Positions 6,758-16,240 of a stretch of DNA of 64,000 nt are shown here, in pieces (position 1 is the stretch's first letter; every line of letters begins with the position of its first letter). Source of the stretch: Mycolicibacterium phlei. Lineage in GTDB: Bacteria; Actinomycetota; Actinomycetes; Mycobacteriales; Mycobacteriaceae. Made by a program: the position numbers and the translations under genes. Under the pieces are notes generated by a model that had not been told where the DNA came from, made no database searches, and was given only the letters and a program-made list of their open reading frames with translations. The DNA lies in NCBI RefSeq assembly GCF_001583415.1, contig NZ_CP014475.1:372001-436000 (forward strand), written 5' to 3'.

Positions 6758-9238
6758 TCACGGTGGTGGCGGTGGCGGCGGCGCCGGTGGTGGCGGCGGG
6801 CCCAGCACCGGGACCGTGATCGGCGGCAGCCCCGGAATCTGCACGACGGTCTGGCCCACCGGAGCGGGCAGGCCCGGAATCGGCGGCGGCACCCCCTCGG
6901 GCGGTGGCGGCGGCGCCGGCGGGATGCCGTTGGACACCTGGATCGTGATGATCGAACCCGGCACCGTCTGACCGCTCGGCGAGGTTCCGACCACCGAACC
7001 CTTGGGCGCCGAACTGTTCACCGGTGTCGCCTCGTCGGCCACCTGGAAGCCCGCGTCCCGCAGCCGCTGGCGTGCGGTGTCGATGTTCAGACCCGCCACG
7101 CTGGGCACCTTCGAACCCGGTCCGCCGTCGACGTAGCGCGGATCGGTGGGCGGCATGACCACCTCGCCGTAGTTCAGCGCGATCGGCTTCATCGCCGCGA
7201 ACCAGGTGCGGGCCGGCTCGTTGCCGCCGTACAGGTCGCCGTTGCCGCACTTGCGCAGCGGGAACGAGCACAGCTCGCCGGGGGAGGTGGAGTCGTCGTA
7301 GATGTAGACACCCGCGGCCAGCTGGTTGGTGAACCCGAGGAACGCCGACGACCGGTGCGCCTCGGTGGTCCCCGTCTTCCCGGACATCGGCAGATCCCAG
7401 CCCACCGAGCCGGCGGCCGCCGCCGCGGTGCCCGCACCCTTGTCGTCCTTGCTCATCGCGTTGGCCAGCGTGTTGGCCAGGCCCTCCGGCACCACCCGCT
7501 CACAGGTCTCGGTGGTCACCGAGACCTCCTCGCCGTGCCGGTCCACGACCTGCTCGATCGGGCTGGGCGGACACCACACGCCGCCGGACGCGATCGTCGC
7601 ACCCACGTTGGAGAACTCCAGCGCGTTGATCTCGAACGGTCCCAGCGTGAACGAGCCGATGTTCTGGCGCTTGATGAAGTCGGCCAGGCTCTCGTTGCTG
7701 TCCGGGTCGTAGTCGCGGGCGGTGCCCGGCAGCGCATAGGACCGCAGACCCAGCCGGACCGCCATGTCGACCGCCCGCTGCACCCCGACCTGCGAGATCA
7801 GCTTGGCGAACGCGGTGTTCGGGGAGGTGGCCAGGGCGTCGGTGATGTTCATCGACCCGCGGTAGCCGCCGGCGTTCTTCACACACCACGTCGCCGGTGG
7901 GCAGCCCGGGGTGTCGCTGCTGCCCAGACCCTTGGCCTGGAACTGCGCGGGCACGTCGAGCTGGGCGTTGATGCCCATGCCCATCTCCATGGCCGCGGCC
8001 ACCGTGAAGAGCTTGAACGTCGACCCGGCGCCGTCACCGACGAGCGAGAACGGCTGCGGCTGCATGGTCTCGTTGGCGTCCTGGTCGAGGCCGTAGGTGC
8101 GGCTGCTGACCATCGCCAGCACCGGGTGGGACTCCTTGCCCGGCCGGATCACGCTCATCACGCTGGCCACACCGTTGGCGTCGGCGGCCGCGTACTGGTT
8201 GACCGCGGACTTCGCCGCCGCCTGCACATCCGGGTCCAGCGTCGTGCGGATCAGGTACCCGCCGCGCGCCACCTGCTCCTTGCTGATGCCCGCGCGCGCC
8301 AGGTACTCCAGCACGTAGTCGCAGAAGAACGCCCGGTCGCCGGCGGCGATGCAGCCGCGCGGCAGCTCCTTGGGCTGCGGCAGGATGCCCAGCGGCTCCT
8401 CCTTGGCGGCCCGCAGCTCGTCGGCGTACTGCGGGATGTTCTCGATCATGGTGTCCAGCACCAGGTTCCGCCGCGCCAGCGCGCCCTCGGGGTTGGTGTA
8501 GGGGTTCAGCGCGGTGGTCGACTGCACCAGGCCGGCCAGCAGCGCCGCCTGCTGCCAGTTCAGCTCCGAGGCGTTGACACCGAAGTAGGTCTGGGCGGCG
8601 TCCTGGATCCCGAACGCCCCGTTGCCGAACGACACCAGGTTCAGGTAGCGGGTGAGGATCTCGGGCTTGGTGAACGTCTTGTCCAGCGTCAGCGCCATCC
8701 GGATCTCGCGCAGCTTGCGCGCCGGGGTGGTCTCGATGGCCGCACGCTTCTCGGCGTCGGTCTGCGCGATCACCAGCAGCTGGTAGTTCTTCACGTACTG
8801 CTGCTCGATCGTCGAACCGCCGCGGGTGTCGAGGTTGCCCGACAGATAGCCCGACAGGCCGGTCAGCGTGCCCTGCCAGTCGACGCCGTTGTGCTCGGCG
8901 AACCGTTTGTCCTCGATCGAGACGATCGCCAGCTTCATGGTGTCGGCGATCTGGTCGCTGGGCACCTCGAACCGGCGCTGTGAGTACAGCCAGGCGATGA
9001 CGTTGCCCTTGGAGTCGACCATCGTCGACACCTGCGGGACCTCACCCTCGACGAGCTGTGCGGAACCGTTGGCGACGACGTCGGAGGCGCGGTTGGACAT
9101 CAGCCCGATGCCGCCCACCACCGGGAACATCAACGCGGCGGCGATCACGGCGGCCAGCAGAATGCACCAGGCGAGCTTGATGACCGTGACCGTCGGCGGA
9201 GGCGCGCTGGACGGTCGCGGCGGCTGGCTCTCCGGCAT
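6758..9238 (-). CDS. ponA2: bifunctional class A penicillin-binding protein PonA2
   Basis: 826 residues: cytoplasmic N-terminus, one membrane helix (about 18-46), a GT51 glycosyltransferase domain with catalytic EDKRF (Glu110) and GGSTIEQQ (140-147), a transpeptidase domain with STFK (Ser406), SPN (472-474) and KTG (621-623), one PASTA domain (about 708-770) and a Pro-rich tail of about 50 residues with long polyproline runs. It polymerises and crosslinks peptidoglycan outside the membrane. Domain order and neighbours match mycobacterial PonA2 (Rv3682), linked to stationary-phase survival. It is divergent from whiB4. The polyproline end is G-rich on the plus strand (6758-6830). Confidence 0.95.
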   Translation of the reverse strand: MPESQPPRPSSAPPPTVTVIKLAWCILLAAVIAAALMFPVVGGIGLMSNRASDVVANGSAQLVEGEVPQVSTMVDSKGNVIAWLYSQRRFEVPSDQIADTMKLAIVSIEDKRFAEHNGVDWQGTLTGLSGYLSGNLDTRGGSTIEQQYVKNYQLLVIAQTDAEKRAAIETTPARKLREIRMALTLDKTFTKPEILTRYLNLVSFGNGAFGIQDAAQTYFGVNASELNWQQAALLAGLVQSTTALNPYTNPEGALARRNLVLDTMIENIPQYADELRAAKEEPLGILPQPKELPRGCIAAGDRAFFCDYVLEYLARAGISKEQVARGGYLIRTTLDPDVQAAAKSAVNQYAAADANGVASVMSVIRPGKESHPVLAMVSSRTYGLDQDANETMQPQPFSLVGDGAGSTFKLFTVAAAMEMGMGINAQLDVPAQFQAKGLGSSDTPGCPPATWCVKNAGGYRGSMNITDALATSPNTAFAKLISQVGVQRAVDMAVRLGLRSYALPGTARDYDPDSNESLADFIKRQNIGSFTLGPFEINALEFSNVGATIASGGVWCPPSPIEQVVDRHGEEVSVTTETCERVVPEGLANTLANAMSKDDKGAGTAAAAAGSVGWDLPMSGKTGTTEAHRSSAFLGFTNQLAAGVYIYDDSTSPGELCSFPLRKCGNGDLYGGNEPARTWFAAMKPIALNYGEVVMPPTDPRYVDGGPGSKVPSVAGLNIDTARQRLRDAGFQVADEATPVNSSAPKGSVVGTSPSGQTVPGSIITIQVSNGIPPAPPPPPEGVPPPIPGLPAPVGQTVVQIPGLPPITVPVLGPPPPPAPPPPPPP

Positions 9239-9521
9239 GCCTACAGACTAACGACGTCGCAAAATCCCAGCTATGGACGGATCTGGATACCGCCCCTAAC
9301 GGCACGAACGTCAATTTCCCGCCACTGACGGCACGGTCGTCCCAAAAAAGTGGCTTCGTACGTATTGCGCAAACCGTCCTTGACCATCTAATTTGATCGG
9401 ACAATGCGATGCAGGTCACACCGACCCCACGCAATGTGGCGCAGATCGCAGCAGTGGTCTCCGTCGAGGCAGCACGCCGAGCCGGACGCCCGGGGGGCCG
9501 GGTGGAACGAAGGGAATGCTG
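9239..9521. other. divergent promoter region of ponA2 and whiB4
   Basis: 283 bases without a gene. For whiB4 a TTGACC at about 9379-9384 is visible with a poor -10. For ponA2 a TTGACG with a TATCCA-like -10 lies on the minus strand around 9270-9325, but the spacing is 19 bases. No assignment is firm. Confidence 0.4.
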
Positions 9522-9875
9522 GTGTCAGCTACTAGGACAGCCACACGCAGGACCGCGACTTCGGCGGCTAACACCGCCGCCCACGGGGCAGACCCGGAAG
9601 CCCGCATCGCCTGGGTCTCCCAGGCCCGGTGCCGTCAAACCGATCCTGACGAGCTGTTTGTCCGCGGCGCCGCCCAGCGTAAGGCGGCGGTCATCTGCCG
9701 GCACTGCCCGGTGATCCTCGAGTGCGGCGCCGACGCCCTCGACAACCGGGTGGAGTTCGGCGTCTGGGGCGGCATGACCGAACGGCAGCGCCGCGCCCTG
9801 CTCAAGCAGCACCCCGAGGTGGTGTCCTGGGCCGATTTCTTCGCCGCCCAGCGCAAGCACCGCAACGCGGTCTGA
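9522..9875 (+). CDS. whiB4: WhiB-family Fe-S redox sensor WhiB4
   Basis: 117 residues from GTG 9522, chosen because GAAGGGA lies six bases upstream; an ATG at 9516 is too close to that site. Four Cys at 37, 59, 62 and 68 (C-X21-C-X2-C-X5-C) bind a 4Fe-4S cluster, followed by the GVWGG turn (80-84) and a basic DNA-binding tail (ERQRRALLKQH). The sequence around RIAWVS and DELFVRGAAQRKAAVICRHC is that of WhiB4, an oxygen- and peroxide-responsive regulator that condenses DNA and represses antioxidant genes in M. tuberculosis. A strong terminator follows. Confidence 0.95.
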   Translation: MSATRTATRRTATSAANTAAHGADPEARIAWVSQARCRQTDPDELFVRGAAQRKAAVICRHCPVILECGADALDNRVEFGVWGGMTERQRRALLKQHPEVVSWADFFAAQRKHRNAV

Positions 9876-9887
9876 TTTCGTTTTCTG

Positions 9888-9920
9888 AACCTCCCGCGAC
9901 GGGCGTCGCGGGAGGTTTTC
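9888..9920 (+). terminator. intrinsic terminator of whiB4
   Basis: AACCTCCCGCGAC (9888-9900) pairs perfectly with GTCGCGGGAGGTT (9905-9917) around a 4-base loop, followed by TTC. It also lies just past the stop of the convergent bagB gene. Confidence 0.85.
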
Positions 9921-9929
9921 TGTGCACTC

Positions 9930-11063
9930 CTAGGCGGCGGGGTCGGCCTCGCGGGTGATCTGGTCGGCGATCGCGCGCAGCGCCTCCAGGTCGGACACGT
10001 CGAACGGCAACGACGGCACCCCGACGATCGCCACGTGCGGATTGGCCCCGGTGAACCGCGACAGCAGCCGGATCTCGCGCTTGGCCGTCATCGCCCGGTC
10101 CGCGTGGATCCGCAGCACCGCTGCGGCCAGTGAGTCGGGATCCTTCTTCTCCAGCTGCTCGGCGGCCTCAAGCGCCCGCTCGGCGTTGAGCTCCGACAGC
10201 ATCGGGTGGGTGCGGTTGAGGATCAGCCCGGCCAGCGGCATGTTCTCCTCCGACAGCCGGTCGACGAAGAACGACGCCTCGCGCAGCGCGTCCGGCTCGG
10301 CGGCCGACACCACGACGAACTGGGTGCCGCGCCGCTTGAGCAGGTCGTAGGTGCGGTCGGCCTTCTCCCGGAAGCCGCCGAACGTCGAGTCCAGTGACTG
10401 CACGAAAGACGCTGCGTCCGAGAGCATCTGCGAACCCAGCACCGTCGACAGCGCCTTCATCGCCAGGCCCATCGCCCCGGTCACCAGCCGGCCGATGCCG
10501 CGGCCCGGGCCCAGCAGCAGCTTCCACAGCCTGCTGTCCATGAAGCCGCCCAACCGTTTCGGCGCGTCCAGGAAGTCCAGCGCGTTACGCGACGGCGGGG
10601 TGTCGACGACGATCAGGTCCCAGCGGTCCTCGGCGAGAAGCTGACCGAGCTTCTCCATCGCCATGTACTCCTGCGTGCCCGCCAGCGACGTGGCCACCGT
10701 CTGATAGAACTGGTTGTCCAGAATCTCTTGTGCGCGTTGCGGTCCCGAGTACTGGATGACCATCTCGTCGAACGTGCGGCGCATGTCGAGCATCATCGCG
10801 TGCAGCTCGCCGGGGACCTCGGGTGCCAACGGCACCCGCTGCGGGGTGTTGCCGAGGTCCTTGATGCCCAACGCCTGCGCGAGGCGGCGGGCCGGGTCGA
10901 TGGTCAGCACCACCACGGTGCGACCGTACTCGGCGGCGCGCAGCGCCATCGAGGCGGCGGTGGTGGTCTTGCCGACGCCACCGGCGCCGCAGCACACCAC
11001 CACCCGGTTCGAGGTGTCCTTGAGGATCGAGGCCATGTCGAGGGCCGGCGGGGTGGCGCTCAT
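9930..11063 (-). CDS. bagB: Get3/ArsA-like ATPase BagB
   Basis: 377 residues of the ArsA/Get3 ATPase family. A deviant P-loop, GAGGVGKT (26-33), is followed by switch regions ([27 protein letters not shown]). The gene starts at ATG 11063 immediately after the TAG of bagA, so the two are one operon. The M. tuberculosis pair Rv3679/Rv3680 forms a heterodimeric ATPase named BagA/BagB (bacterial Get3-like), needed for growth on glycerol under some conditions; true tail-anchored protein insertion was not shown. I assign the symbol by order and sequence resemblance. Confidence 0.85.
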   Translation of the reverse strand: MSATPPALDMASILKDTSNRVVVCCGAGGVGKTTTAASMALRAAEYGRTVVVLTIDPARRLAQALGIKDLGNTPQRVPLAPEVPGELHAMMLDMRRTFDEMVIQYSGPQRAQEILDNQFYQTVATSLAGTQEYMAMEKLGQLLAEDRWDLIVVDTPPSRNALDFLDAPKRLGGFMDSRLWKLLLGPGRGIGRLVTGAMGLAMKALSTVLGSQMLSDAASFVQSLDSTFGGFREKADRTYDLLKRRGTQFVVVSAAEPDALREASFFVDRLSEENMPLAGLILNRTHPMLSELNAERALEAAEQLEKKDPDSLAAAVLRIHADRAMTAKREIRLLSRFTGANPHVAIVGVPSLPFDVSDLEALRAIADQITREADPAA

Positions 11064-12083
11064 CTATCGGACCCCCTGACGTTCGAGTTCTTCGGCGAGT
11101 TCGTACAGGCTGCCCAGGTCCACGCCGTCGGCGATCTGCGGCAGCTCCAGCCGCGCCACGTCGAGCGCGTCGAGCTGCTCGGCGCTCTCGGCGCGCGCCC
11201 TGATCCGGGTGGCGTGTTGGATCGCCTCGGTCAGCAGACCCGCGAAATCCTTGTCCGGCAGCGTGATTCCCGCCTCGGCCAGCCCGCTGCGGACCGCGTC
11301 GGCGTCGATGTCGCCCTCGGCGGCCTTGGCCAGCGCGTCGGCGGGCAGGTACGCGGGGATGTTGCGGTTGACGATCACGCTGCCGATCGGCAGGTCGAGC
11401 TCACGCAGCTCCTCGATGGCCTCCAGCGTCTCCTGGATCGGCAGCGCCTCCAGCAGCGTGACCAGGTGGATCGCGGTCATCTCCGAGTGCAGCACCTTGA
11501 CCACGCTCTCGGCCTGCCCGTGCACCGGTCCGCCCTTGGCCAGCTGGGACACCGCCTTGGTGACGTCGAGGAACCGGGAGATCCGGCCGGTGGGCGGCGA
11601 GTCGACCACGACGGCGTCGTAGACGGGCTGCTTACCCTTCTCGGCGCGGGTGACGATCTCGCGGATCTTGCCGGTCAGCAGCACGTCGCGCAGGCCCGGC
11701 GCGATCGTGGTGGCGAACTCCACGGCCCCGATCCGGCGCATCGCGCGCCCGGCCAGGCCGAGGTTGTAGAACATGTCGAGGTATTCCAGGAACGCGGCCT
11801 CGGTGTCGATCGCCAGCGCGTTGACCTGGCCGCCGCCCTCGGCGGTGGCGATCTTGACTTCCTCGTACGGCAGCGGCGGCACGTCGAAGAGCTGGGCAAT
11901 GCCTTGGCGCCCTTCGACTTCCACCAGCAGCACCTTGCGGCCACCGGCGGCCAGCGCCAGCGCCAGCGCCGCCGCGATGGTCGATTTACCGGTGCCGCCC
12001 TTGCCGGTGACGAAATGCAGGCGGGCTTTGCTCAGCCGATCCGGCCAGCCGACGGATCTACCGCCATTGGTAGTGGAAGCCAC
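11064..12083 (-). CDS. bagA: Get3/ArsA-like ATPase BagA
   Basis: 339 residues from GTG 12083. The P-loop is GKGGTGKS (27-34), with VEVEGRQGIAQLFD and VVDSPPTGRISRFLDV as switch-like regions. It is the upstream half of a pair of different ArsA-like subunits, in contrast to the two fused halves of classical ArsA. It ends in TAG directly abutting the ATG of bagB. Together they are expected to form a cytoplasmic heterodimer whose client is not known. The pair is divergent from a small DUF4177 gene and next to whiB4, the same arrangement as in M. tuberculosis. Confidence 0.85.
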   Translation of the reverse strand: MASTTNGGRSVGWPDRLSKARLHFVTGKGGTGKSTIAAALALALAAGGRKVLLVEVEGRQGIAQLFDVPPLPYEEVKIATAEGGGQVNALAIDTEAAFLEYLDMFYNLGLAGRAMRRIGAVEFATTIAPGLRDVLLTGKIREIVTRAEKGKQPVYDAVVVDSPPTGRISRFLDVTKAVSQLAKGGPVHGQAESVVKVLHSEMTAIHLVTLLEALPIQETLEAIEELRELDLPIGSVIVNRNIPAYLPADALAKAAEGDIDADAVRSGLAEAGITLPDKDFAGLLTEAIQHATRIRARAESAEQLDALDVARLELPQIADGVDLGSLYELAEELERQGVR

Positions 12084-12160
12084 CCGTGCATGCTAACCAA
12101 CGCGTTTACTGGATGTTCGCGTCAGCGCTCGGGTTCGCGGCCGCCAGATAAGCTCACCGC

Positions 12161-12319
12161 ATGACCGTGACCAAATGGGAGTACGCGACCGTCCCGCTGC
12201 TGACGCATGCGACCAAGCAGATCCTCGACCAGTGGGGTGAGGACGGTTGGGAGCTGGTGTCGGTGCTGCCGGGCCCGACGGGCGAACAGCACGTCGCGTA
12301 CCTGAAGAGGCCGAAGTGA
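12161..12319 (+). CDS. DUF4177 small protein (52 aa)
   Basis: ATG 12161 to TGA 12319. The product MTVTKWEYATVPLL followed by ILDQWGEDGWELVSVLPG is a textbook DUF4177 sequence (EY, then WGxxGWELVSV), a small alpha-beta protein of unknown role. It is coupled to the RidA gene by GTGA at 12316-12319. It corresponds to Rv3678A. Confidence 0.8.
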   Translation: MTVTKWEYATVPLLTHATKQILDQWGEDGWELVSVLPGPTGEQHVAYLKRPK

Positions 12320-12771
12320 GCGTCTCGGCGCGGCTGGCCGAGCTCGGCATCGAGCTGCCCGCGGTGGTGCCGCCGGTGGCCGCCTACGTGCCCGCGGTGC
12401 GCACCGGCAACCTGGTCTACACCTCCGGTCAGCTGCCGATGGTCGACGGCAAGCTGCCCGCCACCGGCAAGGTGGGCGCGGAGGTCACCGCCGAGCAGGC
12501 CTACGGGCTAGCGCGCACCTGCGGCCTGAACGCGCTGGCCGCCGTGCACGCGCTGGTCGGCATCGACAACGTCGTGCGGGTGGTCAAGGTCGTCGGGTTC
12601 GTCGCCTCGGCCCCCGGGTTCGGCGGCCAGCCCGGCGTCGTCAACGGCGCCTCCGAACTGTTCGGGGAGATCTTCGGCGACGCCGGGGCGCACGCCCGCT
12701 CGGCCGTCGGCGTGTCCGAGCTGCCGCTCAACGCGCCGGTCGAGGTCGAGATCGTCGTCGAGGTCGTGTAG
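12316..12771 (+). CDS. RidA/YjgF-family protein
   Basis: 151 residues from GTG 12316, which overlaps the DUF4177 stop. The YjgF/RidA fold is evident: VRTGNLVYTSGQLPMVDGKL, then the helix ARTCGLNALAAVHALVG and a C-terminal GAHARSAVGVSELPLNAPVEVEIVVEV. RidA proteins hydrolyse reactive enamine/imine intermediates; the catalytic Arg of RidA proper corresponds to the HARSAVG region. This mycobacterial subgroup (Rv3678c) is longer than E. coli RidA (about 128 residues) because of a 20-residue N-terminal extension. Eight bases separate it from the MBL-fold gene downstream. Confidence 0.85.
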   Translation: MSVSARLAELGIELPAVVPPVAAYVPAVRTGNLVYTSGQLPMVDGKLPATGKVGAEVTAEQAYGLARTCGLNALAAVHALVGIDNVVRVVKVVGFVASAPGFGGQPGVVNGASELFGEIFGDAGAHARSAVGVSELPLNAPVEVEIVVEVV

Positions 12772-12779
12772 CGGGCCGC

Positions 12780-13556
12780 GTGAGCGCGCACCATCCCGCC
12801 TACGGCCGGCTGCGACCGGTCACCGAGACCGCGTCGGTGCTGCTGTGCAACAACCCCGGGCTGATGACGCTCGAGGGCACCAACACGTGGGTGCTGCGCG
12901 GACCGGGCAGCGACGAGATGGTCGTCGTCGACCCCGGCCCCGACGACGACGAGCACATCGCCCGCCTCGCCGAACTCGGCCGTATCCCGCTGGTGCTGAT
13001 CAGCCACAAACACGAGGACCACACCGGCGCCATCGACAAGATCGTCGACGCCACCGCCGCGGTGGTGCGCTCGGTGGGCAGCGGCTACCTGCGCGGGCTG
13101 GGCGGACCGCTCACCGACGGGGAGGTCATCGAGGCGGCCGGGCTGCGCATCACGGTGATGGCGACCCCCGGGCACACCGTCGACTCGCTGTCGTTCGTGC
13201 TCGACGACGCGGTGCTGACCGCCGACACCGTGCTGGGCCGCGGCACCACCGTCATCGACAAGGAGGACGGCAGCCTCGCCGCGTACCTGGACTCGCTGCA
13301 CCGGCTGCGCGGGCTGGGCCGGCGCCGGGTGCTGCCCGGCCACGGCCCCGAACTCGACGACCTCGAGGCGGTCAGCGACATGTACCTGGCGCACCGCCAG
13401 CAGCGGCTCGACCAGGTGCGTGCGGCGCTACGCGAACTTGGCGAGGACGCCACCACCCGCCAGGTCGTCGAACACGTCTACACCGACGTCGACGAGAAGC
13501 TGTGGGACGTCGCCGAATGGAGCGTCCAGGCCCAGCTGGACTACCTGCGCCGTTAG
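12780..13556 (+). CDS. MBL-fold metallo-hydrolase (LACTB2-like)
   Basis: 258 residues from GTG 12780. Motifs: [15 protein letters not shown] at the N-terminus, HKHEDHTGA (the H-x-H-x-D-H zinc motif, about residues 78-83), GHTVDS, and a C-terminal helical domain with HRQQRLDQV typical of the LACTB2/endoribonuclease-like or glyoxalase II-like subgroup. Two zinc ions are expected; the substrate (RNA or thioester) is unknown. It is the third gene of the DUF4177-RidA-MBL operon and converges on crp, with the two stops sharing TTAG (13553-13556). Confidence 0.85.
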   Translation: MSAHHPAYGRLRPVTETASVLLCNNPGLMTLEGTNTWVLRGPGSDEMVVVDPGPDDDEHIARLAELGRIPLVLISHKHEDHTGAIDKIVDATAAVVRSVGSGYLRGLGGPLTDGEVIEAAGLRITVMATPGHTVDSLSFVLDDAVLTADTVLGRGTTVIDKEDGSLAAYLDSLHRLRGLGRRRVLPGHGPELDDLEAVSDMYLAHRQQRLDQVRAALRELGEDATTRQVVEHVYTDVDEKLWDVAEWSVQAQLDYLRR

Positions 13557-14227
13557 CGGGCGCGCCTCGCGAGACGCTCGCTGTCGCTGATCAGCACGCT
13601 CTTGCCCTCCAGCCGGATCCAGCCGCGGTGGGCGAAGTCGGCCAGCGCCTTGTTCACCGTCTCCCGGGAGGCGCCGACCAGCTGGGCGATCTCCTCCTGG
13701 GTCAGGTCGTGGGTGACGCGCAGCGCGCCGCCCTCCTGGGTGCCGAACCGCTGCGCCAGCTGCAGCAGTTGCTTGGCGACACGGCCGGGCACGTCGGTGA
13801 AGATCAGGTCGGCCAGGTTGTTGTTGGTGCGACGCAGCCGGCGGGCGAGCACCCGCAGCAGCTGCTCGGCGATCTCGGGGCGGTCCTTGATCCAGGAGCG
13901 CAGGGCGTCGCGGTCCATCGACACGGCGCGGACCTCAGTGATGGTCGTGGCGCTCGACGTCCGCGGGCCGGGGTCGAAGATCGACAGCTCACCGAACATG
14001 TCCGACGGACCCATGATCGTGAGCAGGTTCTCGCGCCCGTCCGGGGACCGGCGGCCGATCTTCACCTTGCCCGAGATGATGATGTACAGCCGATCACCGG
14101 GCTCACCCTCGGCGAAGACGGTGTGTCCGCGGGGAAAGTCGACAGGCTGCAACTGCTTGGTCAGCGCGGCGACGGCGCTGGGTTCGACCCCCTGGAAGAT
14201 TCCGGCCCTCGCCAGGATCTCGTCCAC
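13553..14227 (-). CDS. crp: cAMP receptor protein Crp
   Basis: 224 residues from GTG 14227 with GAGGGG upstream. The N-terminal cyclic-nucleotide-binding domain contains [18 protein letters not shown] (about residues 78-95), where Glu, Arg and the Ser pair contact cAMP. The C-terminal winged HTH reads [24 protein letters not shown] (about 173-196). It matches M. tuberculosis Rv3676 and corynebacterial GlxR in length and sequence. It binds TGTGA-N6-TCACA operators; a good site lies in this window within the Ms1 promoter (23735-23750) and a weak one upstream of crp itself (14305-14320). Confidence 0.95.
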   Translation of the reverse strand: MDEILARAGIFQGVEPSAVAALTKQLQPVDFPRGHTVFAEGEPGDRLYIIISGKVKIGRRSPDGRENLLTIMGPSDMFGELSIFDPGPRTSSATTITEVRAVSMDRDALRSWIKDRPEIAEQLLRVLARRLRRTNNNLADLIFTDVPGRVAKQLLQLAQRFGTQEGGALRVTHDLTQEEIAQLVGASRETVNKALADFAHRGWIRLEGKSVLISDSERLARRAR

Positions 14228-14304
14228 GTTGCCCCTCTTTATTAAGCGATTAGTTGAAGCCGACCCTCGTCGGCCAGCGAGATAAGTCTAGAGGTACACG
14301 GAAA

Positions 14305-14320
14305 TGTGACCAGCGCCACG
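14305..14320. promoter_or_regulatory. weak candidate Crp operator upstream of crp
   Basis: TGTGA-CCAGCG-CCACG: the left half is perfect and the right half matches TCACA at three of five positions. It sits 78 bases upstream of crp, at the 3' edge of the preceding gene. It could mediate autoregulation but may be chance. Confidence 0.25.
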
Positions 14321-14650
14321 CTACACATGATCGGCATGTCGGGTCGACCGAAACTCCGATTTGACCCCGTCGGGTGTGTACATCCGGGTGGGCAAACCGG
14401 TGCCGGCGTCCATGACGGCACTGACCACCGGGCTGGTCCGGACCGGTGGGCGGTGCCCCATCCCGGCCAGCGCGTCACCCATTCCGTCACGCGCCAGTCG
14501 GCGCACGTCAGACGGCTGCGCATGCTTGAGGAACCTGGCCACATCGAGCGCCGAGACGGTCTCGCGGTCGAGCCCGGCCTCCACGCGCTGCAGCCCGAAC
14601 GTCGCCGCCATCAGCAACCCCGGAATCAGGCCGACCAGCAACCAAGACAC
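14321..14650 (-). CDS. small membrane protein upstream of crp
   Basis: 109 residues from GTG 14650. A single N-terminal hydrophobic helix (SWLLVGLIPGLLMAATFGLQ) leads into a polar cytoplasmic or periplasmic region with SALDVARFLKHA and DGMGDALAGMG. This matches the small membrane protein Rv3675 that sits between crp and nth in M. tuberculosis. No domain or function is known. It ends 93 bases before crp on the same strand, so it could be cotranscribed with crp. Confidence 0.65.
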   Translation of the reverse strand: MSWLLVGLIPGLLMAATFGLQRVEAGLDRETVSALDVARFLKHAQPSDVRRLARDGMGDALAGMGHRPPVRTSPVVSAVMDAGTGLPTRMYTPDGVKSEFRSTRHADHV

Positions 14651-14743
14651 AAGCCAGAAGTAAACCCGGGCAAGGTCTCAGCGGGATCACGAATTGCCAC
14701 CGGTCCATGTAGCGATGTCGGCGTGTCTGCGTAGGCTGGCTGC

Positions 14744-15580
14744 GTGACTGCGGGTGAGACGGCGGCAAAAAAGCCTGCTGCCCCCAAGAAGGCCGCGAAA
14801 AAGGCCGCGAAACAGGCCGCCAGGTCCGGCGCCAACCGGTCCCACGCCAGGAAGTTCGAGAACGAGAGCCCGCTCGCGCTGAAGCGGCGCGCCAGGCGGA
14901 TGAACCGCAAGCTCGCCGAGGCCTTCCCGCACGTGTACTGCGAGCTGGACTTCACCAACCCGCTGGAGCTGACCGTCGCGACCATCCTGTCGGCGCAGAG
15001 CACCGACAAGAGGGTCAACCTCACCACGCCCGCGCTGTTCAAGAAGTACCGGACCGCGCTGGACTACGCGCAGGCCGACCGCACCGAGCTCGAGGAGCTC
15101 ATCCGGCCCACGGGCTTCTACCGCAACAAGGCCAACTCGCTGATCCGGCTCGGCCAGGAACTGGTCGAACGGTTCGACGGGGAGGTACCCCGAACCCTCG
15201 AGGAGCTGGTGACCCTGCCCGGCGTCGGCCGCAAGACCGCCAACGTCATCCTCGGCAACGCGTTCGGCATCCCCGGCATCACCGTCGACACCCACTTCGG
15301 CCGCCTGGTGCGGCGCTGGCGCTGGACCGACCTGGAGGACCCGGTCAAGGTCGAGTTCGCCGTCGCCGAGCTCATCGAGCGCAAGGAGTGGACCGACCTG
15401 AGCCACCGGGTGATCTTCCACGGCCGGCGTGTCTGCCACGCCCGTAAACCGGCCTGCGGGGTCTGCGTGCTCGCCGACGACTGCCCGTCGTACGGCATCG
15501 GCCCCACCGACCCCCTGCAGGCCGCGCCGCTGGTCAAGGGCCCCGAACGCGACCACCTGCTGGCCCTGGCCGGGCTGTAG
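14744..15580 (+). CDS. nth: endonuclease III (Nth)
   Basis: 278 residues from GTG 14744. The helix-hairpin-helix [10 protein letters not shown] carries the catalytic Lys164 and VDTHFGR carries Asp182; the 4Fe-4S cluster ligands are C231, C238, C241 and C247 (C-X6-C-X2-C-X5-C). It removes oxidised pyrimidines from DNA and nicks the abasic site. The first 35 residues are an Ala-Lys-Pro-rich, histone H1-like tail ([18 protein letters not shown]) not present in E. coli Nth (211 residues), probably for extra DNA contact. It is followed by a four-gene run to marP. Confidence 0.95.
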   Translation: MTAGETAAKKPAAPKKAAKKAAKQAARSGANRSHARKFENESPLALKRRARRMNRKLAEAFPHVYCELDFTNPLELTVATILSAQSTDKRVNLTTPALFKKYRTALDYAQADRTELEELIRPTGFYRNKANSLIRLGQELVERFDGEVPRTLEELVTLPGVGRKTANVILGNAFGIPGITVDTHFGRLVRRWRWTDLEDPVKVEFAVAELIERKEWTDLSHRVIFHGRRVCHARKPACGVCVLADDCPSYGIGPTDPLQAAPLVKGPERDHLLALAGL

Positions 15581-15592
15581 CCCACCACCGCC

Positions 15593-16240
15593 GTGCGCAG
15601 CTCCACCCGCTGGACCGTCGTCGTCCTCGTCATCCTGATGGCGCTGGGCTGGGCGCTGTGGGCCGAACTCGAGGCCGACGACCCCGCCCCCGACACCGGC
15701 AGGCAGACCACCGCGCGGGACCGCCGCGACGCCGACACCCCCGAGGCGCTGGCCGGGCCCCGCGCCCGCGCCGACCTCGCCCCCTGCCCCGGCCCCGGCG
15801 CCGGACCCGGACCGGAGTCGCTGCGCGGCATCACCCTCGAATGCGTCGGCGACGGCGCCCTCGTCGACGTCGCCGAGGCGCTGGCCGGGCGTGCCGTGGT
15901 GCTCAACCTGTGGGCCTACTGGTGCGGGCCGTGCACCGAGGAACTGCCCGCGATGGCGGAGTATCAGCGCCGTGTCGGGCCCGCCGTCACGGTGCTGACC
16001 GTGCATCAGGACGAGAATGAAACCGCGGCCCTGCTGCGGCTTGCGGAGCTGGGCGTGCGGCTGCCGACACTGCAGGACGGCAGGCGGCGCATCGCCGCGG
16101 CGCTGCGGGTACCCAACGTCATGCCCGCAACCGTGGTGCTGCGCGCGGACGGTACCGTGGCCGACATCCTGCCGCGGCCGTTCACCAGTGCCGATGAGAT
16201 CGCCGCGGCGGTGAACCCGCAGATAGGAGTGACCGGGTGA
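15593..16240 (+). CDS. membrane-anchored thioredoxin-like (TlpA-type) protein
   Basis: 215 residues from GTG 15593. An N-terminal signal anchor (TVVVLVILMALGWALWAEL) is followed by a Pro/Ala linker and a thioredoxin fold with WCGPC (about residues 106-110), then VLTVHQDENE and the cis-Pro region NVMPATVVL. A TlpA/ResA-like role in disulfide reduction or oxidation outside the membrane is likely. It overlaps the Nudix gene by GTGA. It corresponds to Rv3673c. Confidence 0.85.
   Translation: MRSSTRWTVVVLVILMALGWALWAELEADDPAPDTGRQTTARDRRDADTPEALAGPRARADLAPCPGPGAGPGPESLRGITLECVGDGALVDVAEALAGRAVVLNLWAYWCGPCTEELPAMAEYQRRVGPAVTVLTVHQDENETAALLRLAELGVRLPTLQDGRRRIAAALRVPNVMPATVVLRADGTVADILPRPFTSADEIAAAVNPQIGVTG

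Noticed and set aside
6758-6920. A G-rich repeat as a mobile or regulatory element
   Set aside because: It is the reverse strand of the polyproline-coding tail of ponA2 and needs no other explanation.
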